From Candidatus Edwardsbacteria bacterium RifOxyA12_full_54_48 (GTDB lineage Bacteria > Edwardsbacteria > AC1 > EtOH8), in NCBI GenBank assembly GCA_001777915.1, contig MFFN01000006.1, positions 211,001 to 275,000 on the forward strand: a stretch of DNA of 64,000 nucleotides. The letters are read 5' to 3'. Under the pieces are notes generated by a model. The model ran no database searches. It was not told the origin of the DNA and worked only from the letters and a program-made list of their open reading frames with translations. This document shows, one piece after another, positions 33,806 through 42,328 of this stretch. The stretch's first letter is position 1, and each line of letters begins with the position of its first letter. The position numbers were made by a program, and so were the translations under genes.

Positions 33806-35819
33806 TTTCCTCCCCCTTTATCTGGAAGCTGTCCACCTGACGCTTGAGCTCCTCGGCCAGATGGGCCAGCTCTTGGGCCGAGGCGGTCATCTCCTGCATG
33901 GAAGCCATCTGCTCCTGCTGGGCGGCAGCGGTCTGCTCCATGCCCGAGGCCGCCTCCTCGGCCACCACCGCCACCTGTTCGATGGCCTTGGCGATCTTCT
34001 TTACCCCCTCCACCTGGTTGCCGGTGGCCTGGGATATCTGGGAGGCCCGGTCGGCCGATAGCTTTACCGCCTGGATGATCTGGGAAAAGGCCTGGTTGCC
34101 CTTGGCGGCAAAATCCTTGCCCTCGGCCACCTGCGCGTCGACCTGATTCATGGCCAGCACCGTCTGTTCGGTCTCGCCCTGGATCTCCTTGATCAGATCC
34201 TCGATCTCCTTGGTGGCGCCGGCCGTCCTCTCGGCCAGTTTTTTGACCTCCCCGGCCACCACCGCAAACCCCTTGCCGGCATCGCCGGCCCGGGCGGCCT
34301 CGATGGCCGCGTTAAGGGCCAGCAGGTTGGTGCGCCGGGCCACCGATGAGATCAGTTCTGTTATCCGGCCGATCTCCCCGGTGCGCTTCTCCAGATCGCT
34401 GACCACATTGGTCAGATGGGACATGGTCTGGTCTATCTTGCCCATCTGCTGTACTATGCTCATCATGGCGGCTCCCCCCTGGGAGGCCATCTCCACCGCC
34501 TGGCTGGCCGATTGGGCCGAATCCTGGGCGTTGTTGCTTACCTGCTCCACCGATGTTGAGATGTCATCGATGGCCTCCTTGGTGACCCGGACCGATGCCA
34601 CCTGGGTCCCTATGCCTTGCGATATCCTCTGGACGGTGGCCGATATCTCCTGCTGGGAGGCGTTCATCTCCTGGGTGGAGGCCGCCAGTTCCTCGGAGGT
34701 GGTGGCCACCCCGTTGGCGGTATTGATGATGGTCTTGACCAGGTTCCCCAGCTTCTCCACGAAAGTGTTGAAATGCTTGGTCAGTATCCCGATATCGTCG
34801 TTGGAATGCTGTTCTATCTTGGAGGTCAGGTCGGCCGAGCCGCTGGCCATGTCTCCGATCATCCGGCTGATCATTCCCACCGGTTTGACCACCATCCGCC
34901 GGATTATGTAGCGGACCAGCAGCAGCGCCACGACGAATGTCACCAGCAGGACCAGCACCACATTGCTCAACAGCCTCTGGAACAGCTGGGTTATCACCAC
35001 GGGGTCCAGGTTAAGCCGGGCCGCCTGTTTGGTCATCACCTCTAGAATGATCACCAGGATCGCCCCCATGGACAGGGTCAGGGCCGAGAACAGGACGATC
35101 ACGAAGCCGCTGGTGATCTTGGACTCCAGGCTCACCTCCCGGTCTTTCTCCATGGCCTTGAACAAGGTGACCAGGGCCCAGCCGATGATGCAGGCCGGCA
35201 CCAGCATGGTCAGCAGCCCGATGGTCCCCAGCTTGGAGAACAGGTAGACCCCGATGATGGAGACCGGGGCCAATACCAGATTCAGTTTCAGGTCCGACCA
35301 GGTCAGGCCGAAAACGTCCCGGGCGGTGAAAGTTCCCTCGATCAGGTGATAGGAACTGACCAGCAGATCGTTCACCAGAACATAGATCAGCAGGGCGGCC
35401 AGCAATTTCGGCAGGTTGGCCCAGCTTAAAATGCCGATCCCGCTCTGCCCGCCCAAAATGCCAAACACCCAGGCCATCGCCAGGACTGCGAATACGAACT
35501 GGCCGGGGATAAAGAACACCCTGGGCCAGGGCTTCTTCCTTTTGATCTGGTGGAAGAAAGAGGGCAGGTATATGGCCAGGATCGCCGGAACCGGGCCGAA
35601 CACCAGAAAGGTAAAATAGACCACCACCAGATCCAGGGAGACGAACACCCCGCCGGGCAGGGCCACGGTGAACCACTGGCAGAGGGTCACGGTCAGCAAC
35701 AGCAGCAGCATTACCCACCATTGGATGTTCAGTTCGCCCAAGTGAAGGATCAGGAGGGCCGCCCCGGCCGCCGCCACCGTCCAGGCAAACAGATTGCGCA
35801 AATTTATTCTGCTCAGCAC
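33795..35819 (-). CDS. Methyl-accepting chemotaxis protein with large MASE-like membrane domain
   Basis: 674 residues from GTG at 35819, preceded by GGAGATAAAAAA. The first 200 residues form a polytopic domain ([19 protein letters not shown]..., [20 protein letters not shown]) like the membrane sensor modules found on cyclic-di-GMP enzymes. Two more helices flank a short loop, then HAMP. The hairpin tip is [20 protein letters not shown], followed by [17 protein letters not shown]. This is a different receptor class from its neighbour at 32045, although the two genes overlap. No pentapeptide tether is present at the C-terminus. Confidence 0.9.
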   Translation of the reverse strand: MLSRINLRNLFAWTVAAAGAALLILHLGELNIQWWVMLLLLLTVTLCQWFTVALPGGVFVSLDLVVVYFTFLVFGPVPAILAIYLPSFFHQIKRKKPWPRVFFIPGQFVFAVLAMAWVFGILGGQSGIGILSWANLPKLLAALLIYVLVNDLLVSSYHLIEGTFTARDVFGLTWSDLKLNLVLAPVSIIGVYLFSKLGTIGLLTMLVPACIIGWALVTLFKAMEKDREVSLESKITSGFVIVLFSALTLSMGAILVIILEVMTKQAARLNLDPVVITQLFQRLLSNVVLVLLVTFVVALLLVRYIIRRMVVKPVGMISRMIGDMASGSADLTSKIEQHSNDDIGILTKHFNTFVEKLGNLVKTIINTANGVATTSEELAASTQEMNASQQEISATVQRISQGIGTQVASVRVTKEAIDDISTSVEQVSNNAQDSAQSASQAVEMASQGGAAMMSIVQQMGKIDQTMSHLTNVVSDLEKRTGEIGRITELISSVARRTNLLALNAAIEAARAGDAGKGFAVVAGEVKKLAERTAGATKEIEDLIKEIQGETEQTVLAMNQVDAQVAEGKDFAAKGNQAFSQIIQAVKLSADRASQISQATGNQVEGVKKIAKAIEQVAVVAEEAASGMEQTAAAQQEQMASMQEMTASAQELAHLAEELKRQVDSFQIKGEENES

Positions 35820-35878
35820 TTTTTTATCTCCATATAAAATATATTTTCGGCCTCGATTAAGTTTGCCCTAGTTACTGC

Positions 35879-36316
35879 TTAAGCGATCACCTGGTATAAT
35901 TCCTGGCAATTCAGGGCAAATATGATCTCATCGTTATATTCAAAGGCCCCGTCGACCGACCTGATGGTTGATGCCAGTTGGGCGTCGATCTCCATTTTGG
36001 CGCCCGCCTGCCGGGGAATGATCTCCCCCACCTCATCTGCCAGCAGCCCGATGGCCGCAGGCCCGTCCTGCAGAACGATCACCGGCCTTTGCCCCGGGGT
36101 TTCCCCTACGGCCGGCCGCCCTGGGCCGCCGTCGCCGGCAATATCCACCACCGTTATCTGGCGGCCCAGCCAGTCCATCATCCCGGCCACCGATCTGCCC
36201 AGGGCCGGCAGGCTGGTCAGCGCCGGCTGATAGACTATCTCCTTAACCCGGGACAGGTCCAGGCCGTACCAGACATCGCCCAGCCGGCACAACAGCCATT
36301 TGCCGTCCTGGTCCAT
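35879..36316 (-). CDS. cheW: CheW-type coupling protein
   Basis: 145 residues. It has the two-subdomain CheW fold: WYGLDLSRVKEIVYQP, AGMMDWLGRQITVVDIAG, IVLQDGPAAIGLLADEVGEII and a final beta strand ending in CQELYQVI. It would link the MCPs downstream to CheA. The stop is adjacent to (no gap from) the TPR gene at 36317, so the two are translated together. A glycine/proline-rich insert (GDGGPGRPAVGETPGQRP) is longer than usual. Confidence 0.82.
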   Translation of the reverse strand: MDQDGKWLLCRLGDVWYGLDLSRVKEIVYQPALTSLPALGRSVAGMMDWLGRQITVVDIAGDGGPGRPAVGETPGQRPVIVLQDGPAAIGLLADEVGEIIPRQAGAKMEIDAQLASTIRSVDGAFEYNDEIIFALNCQELYQVIA

Positions 36317-37171
36317 TTACACCTCGTCGCTCTTCAGCAGTTCTATCTGCTCGGCGGCCTTCTTGGCCCACCAGTTGTGGGGCGAGAGCTTCAAGCATTT
36401 CTGCCATTCCTTGAGGGCCGCCCCGTACATTTTCTTTTGATAATAGACCTGCCCCAGGTGGTAGTAGGCTTCGATCAAATTGGGCCCCAGCACCGTGGCC
36501 TTGGAGAAGAAGAACATGGCATCATCCAGCATCTGCCGCTCCAAATAGACCAGGCCCAGATAATAATGGGCGTAAAGCACCGCCGGACGGTCCTTGCCGG
36601 ATTTGATCACCCGGCTCAAATGCTCGATGGCCTCGCCGAAGATGCCCTTTTTGAAGGAGATGAAGCCCAGGTTATTGCGCACCGCGTCGTTGTTGGGCTC
36701 CAGCTGCAGCACCTTCAGGCATACCGCCAGCCCGTCATCGTACCTCCCCTGGTAACTGTAGGCCCAGCCCAGCAGACCCAGGGCCCGGGTGTCGTTGGGG
36801 TTCAGCTTGACGGCGTTGGACAGCGAGCCGATGGCCTTTTCAAACTCCCCGGAGCATATCTGGTTCCAGCCCTCCGCCACATAGGTGGAGCTGCCCAGGG
36901 AATCGGTGCGCATGGTCTCCACAAAGGACCTGATCATCACCTTGGACTCGTCGTCGCTGACCGCGGCCGACTTATACTGGTCGATCAGGGATTTCACCGA
37001 ATCGTGCAGGGCATTCAGGTGCTTGATGCCCACCGCTATCTCCTTGTACAGCGAACGGATCTCCTGTTCCAGCCTGGCCGACTGGGCCTTGGCATCGGGG
37101 CTTTTAAGCGCCTGCTGGATGGATGCTATCTTGTCCTGAAAGTCATTCACCAGCTCCGACAATGTGGCCAT
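36317..37171 (-). CDS. TPR-repeat protein of the chemosensory locus
   Basis: 284 residues from ATG at 37171; the frame extends upstream only as a shadow of cheB. The first 90 residues are a coiled-coil-like region (MATLSELVNDFQDKIASIQ). Then come about five TPRs (ALGLLGWAYSYQGRYDDGLAV, VRNNLGFISFKKGIFGEAIEH, EAYYHLGQVYYQKKMYGAALK). No signal peptide or enzymatic motif is present, so it is a cytoplasmic scaffold. Its place between cheB and cheW suggests that it organises the chemosensory array or links it to the GTPase module. Confidence 0.75.
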   Translation of the reverse strand: MATLSELVNDFQDKIASIQQALKSPDAKAQSARLEQEIRSLYKEIAVGIKHLNALHDSVKSLIDQYKSAAVSDDESKVMIRSFVETMRTDSLGSSTYVAEGWNQICSGEFEKAIGSLSNAVKLNPNDTRALGLLGWAYSYQGRYDDGLAVCLKVLQLEPNNDAVRNNLGFISFKKGIFGEAIEHLSRVIKSGKDRPAVLYAHYYLGLVYLERQMLDDAMFFFSKATVLGPNLIEAYYHLGQVYYQKKMYGAALKEWQKCLKLSPHNWWAKKAAEQIELLKSDEV

Positions 37172-37220
37172 AATGCACCGCCTCGTTTTTATATTACCGA
37201 CAGATCTGTTTTCAATGATT

Positions 37221-38267
37221 TTAGCGGCAGGCCCTGACGATGGCCCCCGGGATCTGGTCCAGCGGCAGCACCTCGTCCACCGCCCCGGTCTCCACCGCCG
37301 CCTTGGGCATGCCGTAGACCACGCAGGTGGAGCGGTCCTCGGCAATGATGTGCCCGCCCCTCTTCTTCATTCCGGCCACTCCGTTGGCCCCGTCGTGCCC
37401 CATCCCGGTCAGGATCACGCCCACCGTCTCCGCCGGCGAATAAAGCGCCACCGACTCCATCATCACGTCCACCGATGGCCGGACCCCGAACCTGGGAGGG
37501 TCCTGATTTAATGTTATCCGGTCCCCGGAGGGGGACAGCTCCATGTGATATCCGGCCGGGGCCAGCAGGGCCAGCCCCCTTTCCAGGACATCGCCCTCCT
37601 GGGCCTCCCGGATCCTGATCTTGCTGCGGTTGTCCAGCCGCTCGGCCAGGGATTTGGTAAAGCCCACCGGCATGTGCTGCACCAGCAACAGGGCGGCGTT
37701 TATCTCCCGGGGCAGCTTGGGCAGTATCTCGGCCAGGGCCCGGGTGCCGCCGGTGGACGAGCCGATGGCCAGGGTCCTCATGATCCCGGTCGAGATCTTT
37801 CCCTCGAGCGCCGCCTGAGGCGGGCGCTGATTGCTTCCGGGCCTCAGCTTGGCCAGATCGACCCCGGCCGCCATCCGGATCTTCTCCACCAGCTCCTCCC
37901 GGACCTTGTCGATGTCCAGGGAGATCGAGCCGGACGGTTTGGTCACGAAGTCCACCGCCCCCAGCTCCAGAGCCAGCAGGGTGGACTCGGCCCCTTCCTT
38001 GGCGTGGGCCGAGAGCATCACCGTGGCCACCGGGGAATCGGTCATCAGCCGGGCCAGAGCCTGCAGGCCGTCCATCTTGGGCATCTCGATGTCCATGGTC
38101 ACCACGTCGGGGGACAATTGGCGGACCTGCTCGATGGCCTCCAGGCCGTTCTTGGCGGAGCCCACCAGCTTGAGCCCCGGGGTGGCCTTGACGATGTCGC
38201 CCACCATGTTGCGCATCAGGGCGGAGTCGTCGACCACCAGAACTGTTATGGTGCGTAGGTCAGTCAT
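37221..38267 (-). CDS. cheB: Chemotaxis protein-glutamate methylesterase CheB
   Basis: 348 residues from ATG at 38267; a TTG eleven codons upstream would run into the lipoprotein gene. The receiver domain has VVDDSALMR and phospho-acceptor Asp59 (VVTMDIEMPKMDG). The esterase domain has IGSSTGGTRAL, LVQHMPVGFTKSL and VGVILTGMGHDGANG, containing the Ser-His-Asp triad. It removes methyl groups from, and deamidates, the MCPs when phosphorylated by CheA. It pairs with CheR (39866) and CheD (39108) in this locus. Confidence 0.95.
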   Translation of the reverse strand: MTDLRTITVLVVDDSALMRNMVGDIVKATPGLKLVGSAKNGLEAIEQVRQLSPDVVTMDIEMPKMDGLQALARLMTDSPVATVMLSAHAKEGAESTLLALELGAVDFVTKPSGSISLDIDKVREELVEKIRMAAGVDLAKLRPGSNQRPPQAALEGKISTGIMRTLAIGSSTGGTRALAEILPKLPREINAALLLVQHMPVGFTKSLAERLDNRSKIRIREAQEGDVLERGLALLAPAGYHMELSPSGDRITLNQDPPRFGVRPSVDVMMESVALYSPAETVGVILTGMGHDGANGVAGMKKRGGHIIAEDRSTCVVYGMPKAAVETGAVDEVLPLDQIPGAIVRACR

Positions 38268-38268
38268 C

Positions 38269-39030
38269 TTATTTTGAATATTTCTTTTTACTTTTAACAA
38301 TTTTTACTGGCGAACCAACGTAAAAATGACTGTAGCCTGGGTTACCTACGCCGTATATAAAACCCTTTATTTTCCCGGATATATTTCCAACCCCATTTGG
38401 CGAATATAATGGCCCAGCATAAGGCTCTACTAATATCTGAAATTGATAATATTGTGCAATGGAAGAAGAATAATAACTTAATGGTATTTTAAATATGGTA
38501 TCTACAAGAAAAGTATCAATAAAGTTTGTGCTACCATAATAATATCCCAAAGTATCAATAACATTATAATAAACATTCAACTTATACCAATCTGCCCTTT
38601 GTGCTTTTGTCCATGTGCAGTTAATGTTTTCTACGGGGATGGTATCATATTCAGCTGGGGTTAGTAAACTTGTGCCGCTTGGCACTTGTATGCACCCAGA
38701 ACCAGTGTCAGAATCAGCTATTATTGTAACAGTTACTGTTGTATCATCAAAATAATGAACACAACCAGAATAGAAATACATCTGTCCATTACTTAAATAA
38801 GAAAACAACGTTTGACTTTGGGTGCCCCAACTCATCGTAACTGAAGTACTAGATGGATCCACAATTGGATCAGAGTATAATATACCATTTTGGGTTGGTG
38901 CTTTTAACCAACAATAAAAAACTTTTGGATTGTTAACATAAAAAGTATCAATAATACTAACTGGATTTTTTTCTTTACTACAGCCAATAAATAAAAACAC
39001 TACCGATAAAATCAAAGCATATTTCTTCAT
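38269..39030 (-). CDS. AT-rich lipoprotein of unknown function inside the che locus
   Basis: 253 residues. The signal peptide has a lipobox-like end (VVFLFIGCSKEKNPV). The rest is rich in Tyr, Ser, Thr and Asn with alternating beta-like strands (FSYLSNGQMYFYSGCVHYFDD, NINCTWTKAQRADWYKLNVYYN), reminiscent of Ig/FN3-type surface proteins. The codons are far richer in A and T than those of cheB and cheD on either side, so the gene looks acquired. The stop lies 1 bp before the cheB start, so translation may be coupled despite the foreign composition. I recognise no family. Confidence 0.6.
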   Translation of the reverse strand: MKKYALILSVVFLFIGCSKEKNPVSIIDTFYVNNPKVFYCWLKAPTQNGILYSDPIVDPSSTSVTMSWGTQSQTLFSYLSNGQMYFYSGCVHYFDDTTVTVTIIADSDTGSGCIQVPSGTSLLTPAEYDTIPVENINCTWTKAQRADWYKLNVYYNVIDTLGYYYGSTNFIDTFLVDTIFKIPLSYYSSSIAQYYQFQILVEPYAGPLYSPNGVGNISGKIKGFIYGVGNPGYSHFYVGSPVKIVKSKKKYSK

Positions 39031-39107
39031 ACGACAAACTATCCGTTTTACTTGAAATCTTTATTACTCTACTGCTATTATAGATGCAGACAGTTTGAAA
39101 TCCATTC

Positions 39108-39602
39108 TCACAGTTCTTTCATCCCGGCCTTGAAGGAGTGCACCACCACCGTGCCCGATGAGGTTAAAAACTCCACCGACCGGCCGTAGTCGGCCCCGGT
39201 ATCCTCGGCCACGACGGGGATACCGTAATTGTTCAGCTCCTGCTTGGCCTGCAGGGTGTTCCTCTGCCCGATGTTGCTGTAGCTGGTCTTCCCCGAATTG
39301 AGCAGTTTGGAGAACATATTGGCCCCGCCCACCAGCTTGCTGACCATCCGTATCCTTGAGCAGCCCATCCCCTCCAGAGACTGGATCAGCTCCTTGAGGG
39401 CGGTGGTGACGAACTTGGCCGGATTGCTCTGGTTGCGGGCCAGATCGGGTTCGGGCAGCATCACATGGGCCAATCCGCCGGTCTTCATCTGGGGGTCGTA
39501 GATGATGATGGCCAGACAGGAGCCCAGTCCGTGGGTGGTTATTATAGCCGGACTCCGGGCTGTCTTATAATCGGCTATTTTCACTATCAGCTGGTCGGAC
39601 AA
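39108..39602 (-). CDS. cheD: Chemoreceptor glutamine deamidase CheD
   Basis: 164 residues. TTG at 39602 is used as start because AGGGGTGA lies just upstream. The catalytic Cys29 is in GLGSCLAI and His46 in GLAHVMLP. The C-terminal part GRSVEFLTSSGTVVVHSF is typical. CheD deamidates receptor glutamines and in CheC-containing systems forms a complex with CheC, which is encoded at 50701-51318. A 77-bp AT-rich gap separates it from the lipoprotein gene. Confidence 0.93.
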   Translation of the reverse strand: MSDQLIVKIADYKTARSPAIITTHGLGSCLAIIIYDPQMKTGGLAHVMLPEPDLARNQSNPAKFVTTALKELIQSLEGMGCSRIRMVSKLVGGANMFSKLLNSGKTSYSNIGQRNTLQAKQELNNYGIPVVAEDTGADYGRSVEFLTSSGTVVVHSFKAGMKEL

Positions 39603-39674
39603 GCTTCACCCCTTTTCATATTGCTCGGAGCACATATTAGTGAACATTTCTTTTAATTACCGTATTACATTGGT

Positions 39675-39790
39675 TCATGATGCCATACCTGCGAAGCTTG
39701 TCCTCGCGGAGGCGGGGAGCAGGCATCCAGTGGTTGTCTGTGGATTCCCGCCGGAGTTTATCCCGCACATGATGCGGGGCGGGAATGACA
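39675..39790. repeat. Degenerate intergenic repeat, 'GGAATGACA' family, copy 2
   Basis: Lies in the 263-bp gap between cheR and cheD. It starts TCATGATGCCATACCTGCG and ends GCGGGGCGGGAATGACA, with GGATTCCCGCC in between. It shares block order with 2914-3072, and a shorter relative (GGATTCCTG...CAGGAATGACA) occurs at 63438-63461. No open frame of note. Confidence 0.55.
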
Positions 39791-39865
39791 CAAACACTCT
39801 ATCAAACATTTATCGCTGATAATGGTGTGCCTGCTATCATCCGCACCTATAAATAAGCCAGGAAA

Positions 39866-40687
39866 TTATTTTACGGCCCGGTAGATCCTTTCTTTGACGT
39901 CGAACGAGGCGAAGGTGTCCTTCATCTGTCCGAACATATTCTCCACCTTGCCCAGCACCAGAAAACCGCCGGCCCGCAGGGCCTGGGCGAACTTGTAGAA
40001 GATATCCTCCTGGGTCTGCCGGGAAAAATATATCAGCACGTTGCGGCAGAATATCAGGTCCAATTCGCTGTGGGGATACCGGGAGAAAAGGTCCAGTTTG
40101 TCAAATTTCACCATATCCTTTATCTGGGGGGAGATATGATACTTGTCGTTCCGGACCTCGAAATATTTTCCCGCCAGATTCTGGGGGATCTCATCCATGC
40201 TGGATCGGGGATAGATGCCGGCCTGGGCCTTCTCCAATATCCGGAGGTCGATGTCCGTGGCGTAGATGTTGCAGTCCATGGCCAGACCCCGGGCCTGGGA
40301 GAATTCGCGCCACATGATGGCCAGCGAATAGGGCTCCTCCCCGGAGGAGCATCCCGCGCTCCAGATACGGACCGGGCTGCTTTTGCTCTCCTCCAGGATT
40401 ATCGGCAGGACCCTGTCAAAGACCGCCAGGTAGGTCTCGGCGTTGCGATAGAATTTGGTTACGTTGATGGTCAGGGCGTCCAGAAGTTTGATGTATTCCC
40501 CGGGGTCATCCTTCAGCTTCTGCCGGTATTCCTCATAACTGCTCACCTGGCAGGACCTCATCCTGACCGCCAGCCTTCTTTTAAGGGGACGCTCCTTGTA
40601 CTGCCGGATATCAAAACCGCTGTCAGCCAGAATCTTACTGGCCAGCGCCACCAACTCCGGATCATTTATATTACTTGGCGAAAGCAT
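39866..40687 (-). CDS. cheR: Chemotaxis protein methyltransferase CheR
   Basis: 273 residues; the ATG lies inside the end of the upstream PATAN-TPR gene (17-bp overlap). The N-terminal helical domain (YKERPLKRRLAVRMRS, KDDPGEYIKLLDALTINVTKFYRN) and the SAM site IWSAGCSSGEEPYSLAI are characteristic. YATDIDLRILEKAQ and DLIFCRNVLIYFSRQTQ follow. It methylates Glu residues on the MCPs encoded downstream. There are no fused TPRs; those are supplied by separate neighbouring proteins. Confidence 0.95.
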   Translation of the reverse strand: MLSPSNINDPELVALASKILADSGFDIRQYKERPLKRRLAVRMRSCQVSSYEEYRQKLKDDPGEYIKLLDALTINVTKFYRNAETYLAVFDRVLPIILEESKSSPVRIWSAGCSSGEEPYSLAIMWREFSQARGLAMDCNIYATDIDLRILEKAQAGIYPRSSMDEIPQNLAGKYFEVRNDKYHISPQIKDMVKFDKLDLFSRYPHSELDLIFCRNVLIYFSRQTQEDIFYKFAQALRAGGFLVLGKVENMFGQMKDTFASFDVKERIYRAVK

Positions 40688-42290
40688 TCTTATCCATCAG
40701 GGCCAGGTTTCGCTTCACCATCTGGTTCTCGGGGTCGGCCGCCAGAGCCTTCTGCCACCACTTCACCGCCAGGTCCTTCTGGCCCTGCTTAAGATACAGG
40801 TTGCCCAGCCGGGCCATATCCTGGGGTTCCAGGATGTCAAGCTCGGCCATCCGGTTGAGGGTTTCGATGGATTGCGCTATCATGGCGTTCTTGTAATACA
40901 GCTCCAGCAGATTGCGCAGTGCGATCCGGTCATCAGGCCGGGCCTTCAGCGCCGCGCTGTAGTACCTCTCGGCCTCCTCATCCTGCCCCTTGGCCTGCAT
41001 CAGAGCGCCCAGGTTGTTCTGCAGGACGTGATTGGGTTTATTGCTGTTTTCTATGGAGCTCCACAGCTTGTATGCCTGCTCGGGGTCGTTGCCCTTCAGG
41101 GCTATCAACCCCGCCAGGAAAGCGGCCAGCAGGGGCTTGTCGGTCGCCGGGTCGATCCGGTCCAGCTGTTCCCGGGCGGAATCATTTTCATCATCCCCGC
41201 AAAAAAGATAGGCCAGGTTGACCCGGGGCATCGCCTTCTCGGGCGCCAGTTCGACGGCCCTGCGGTACTGCCTGGCGGCGTCCTCCCGCTCCCCCATCAA
41301 TTCCAGGCTCAGGCCCAGGTTATTATAGGCCGCGGATTTTTTGGACTCCACCGCTATGGCCTCCAAAAATTCGGTGGCCGCTTCGGCGTACTCCGCCTTC
41401 CGGAAATGGATCAGCCCCAGATAGAACCGGGCTTCGTAATGGTCCGGCCTGATCTCGATGATCCGGCGGTATTCCCTGGTGGCCTCGTCGTACATCTGGG
41501 TGCGGTAGAAGGCCATCCCCAGGTTTCCGTGGTCGTCGATGATGTTAAGGTTCCAGGAGGCGGCCTGTTTGCTTTTCTCGGATCCCCGCTTGGCCAGCCC
41601 GGCCAGCAGCAGCCCGTAGACTATCTTGGAGGTCAGGAACTCGCCCAGGGCTGATGTTTCCATGATCTCGGCCAGCGAGCGGTACCCGTCGATCAACGAC
41701 AGCACCTGCTTCTCCTCGCTGTTGAGATTCAGCTCCTCCTGTTTGGCCAGGTCCATCATCACCCGCTCCAGCACCGTCTGGGGGGTGGGCAGTTTCTTCT
41801 CCAGGGTCCGCCATTCGTCGACCCGCCTGGCCTCCTCCAGCAGCAGATTCATGGCATCCAGAGAGACCAGGATGGTCTCGCCCTCGGGCAGCGAATCCGG
41901 CTCGAAGAAGAACTCTCCTTCGTTCCATCGCAGCAGGAAGAAGATGGTGTCCTCGATCTGGCCCGAGACATCGGCCTCGATATCCGGCTGTTTGATCAGG
42001 CCCATCTCCAGCAGGATCCCCCCCAGCCGCCTGGTTCCCCCCTCCTGCTGCTGCAGGGCCAGGGCATCCTGCAGATTCTGGGAGGTTATCAGGCCCCGGG
42101 AGAACAGCCTGTCGCCCAGGCGGTCCGGCCGGTTCAGCAGGTTGGCAAAACAGATCTTGCCCTGGCTGAAAAAAATGCTGCCGAAATTACTGCCATCGGT
42201 GACCTTCAGGCAACCGGTCTTGCGCCCCACTGCCAACAGCTGCAGAACATCGGGCAGGCTCACTTCTTTGAATGATCCTTTTATGGCCAT
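40671..42290 (-). CDS. PATAN (DUF4388) domain protein with TPR repeats
   Basis: 539 residues. The N-terminus (1-230) is a PATAN/DUF4388 domain: MAIKGSFKEVSLPDVLQLLA, KTGCLKVTDG, GSIFFSQGKICFANL, with the FFLLRWNEGEFFFEPD block. The domain is known from PatA-like response regulators and from deltaproteobacterial proteins linked to MglA-type GTPases. The C-terminal 280 residues are about seven TPRs. A central stretch RLGGILLEMGLIKQPDI resembles an MshEN helical pair. It is cytoplasmic and likely a scaffold or signal adaptor between CheR and the AAA+/GTPase genes. A second PATAN-TPR protein is encoded at 46535-47800. Confidence 0.82.
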   Translation of the reverse strand: MAIKGSFKEVSLPDVLQLLAVGRKTGCLKVTDGSNFGSIFFSQGKICFANLLNRPDRLGDRLFSRGLITSQNLQDALALQQQEGGTRRLGGILLEMGLIKQPDIEADVSGQIEDTIFFLLRWNEGEFFFEPDSLPEGETILVSLDAMNLLLEEARRVDEWRTLEKKLPTPQTVLERVMMDLAKQEELNLNSEEKQVLSLIDGYRSLAEIMETSALGEFLTSKIVYGLLLAGLAKRGSEKSKQAASWNLNIIDDHGNLGMAFYRTQMYDEATREYRRIIEIRPDHYEARFYLGLIHFRKAEYAEAATEFLEAIAVESKKSAAYNNLGLSLELMGEREDAARQYRRAVELAPEKAMPRVNLAYLFCGDDENDSAREQLDRIDPATDKPLLAAFLAGLIALKGNDPEQAYKLWSSIENSNKPNHVLQNNLGALMQAKGQDEEAERYYSAALKARPDDRIALRNLLELYYKNAMIAQSIETLNRMAELDILEPQDMARLGNLYLKQGQKDLAVKWWQKALAADPENQMVKRNLALMDKNAFAK

Positions 42291-42328
42291 AGCTTACGGC
42301 ACTTTTTATAGAATTCAGTTTTCATTTG

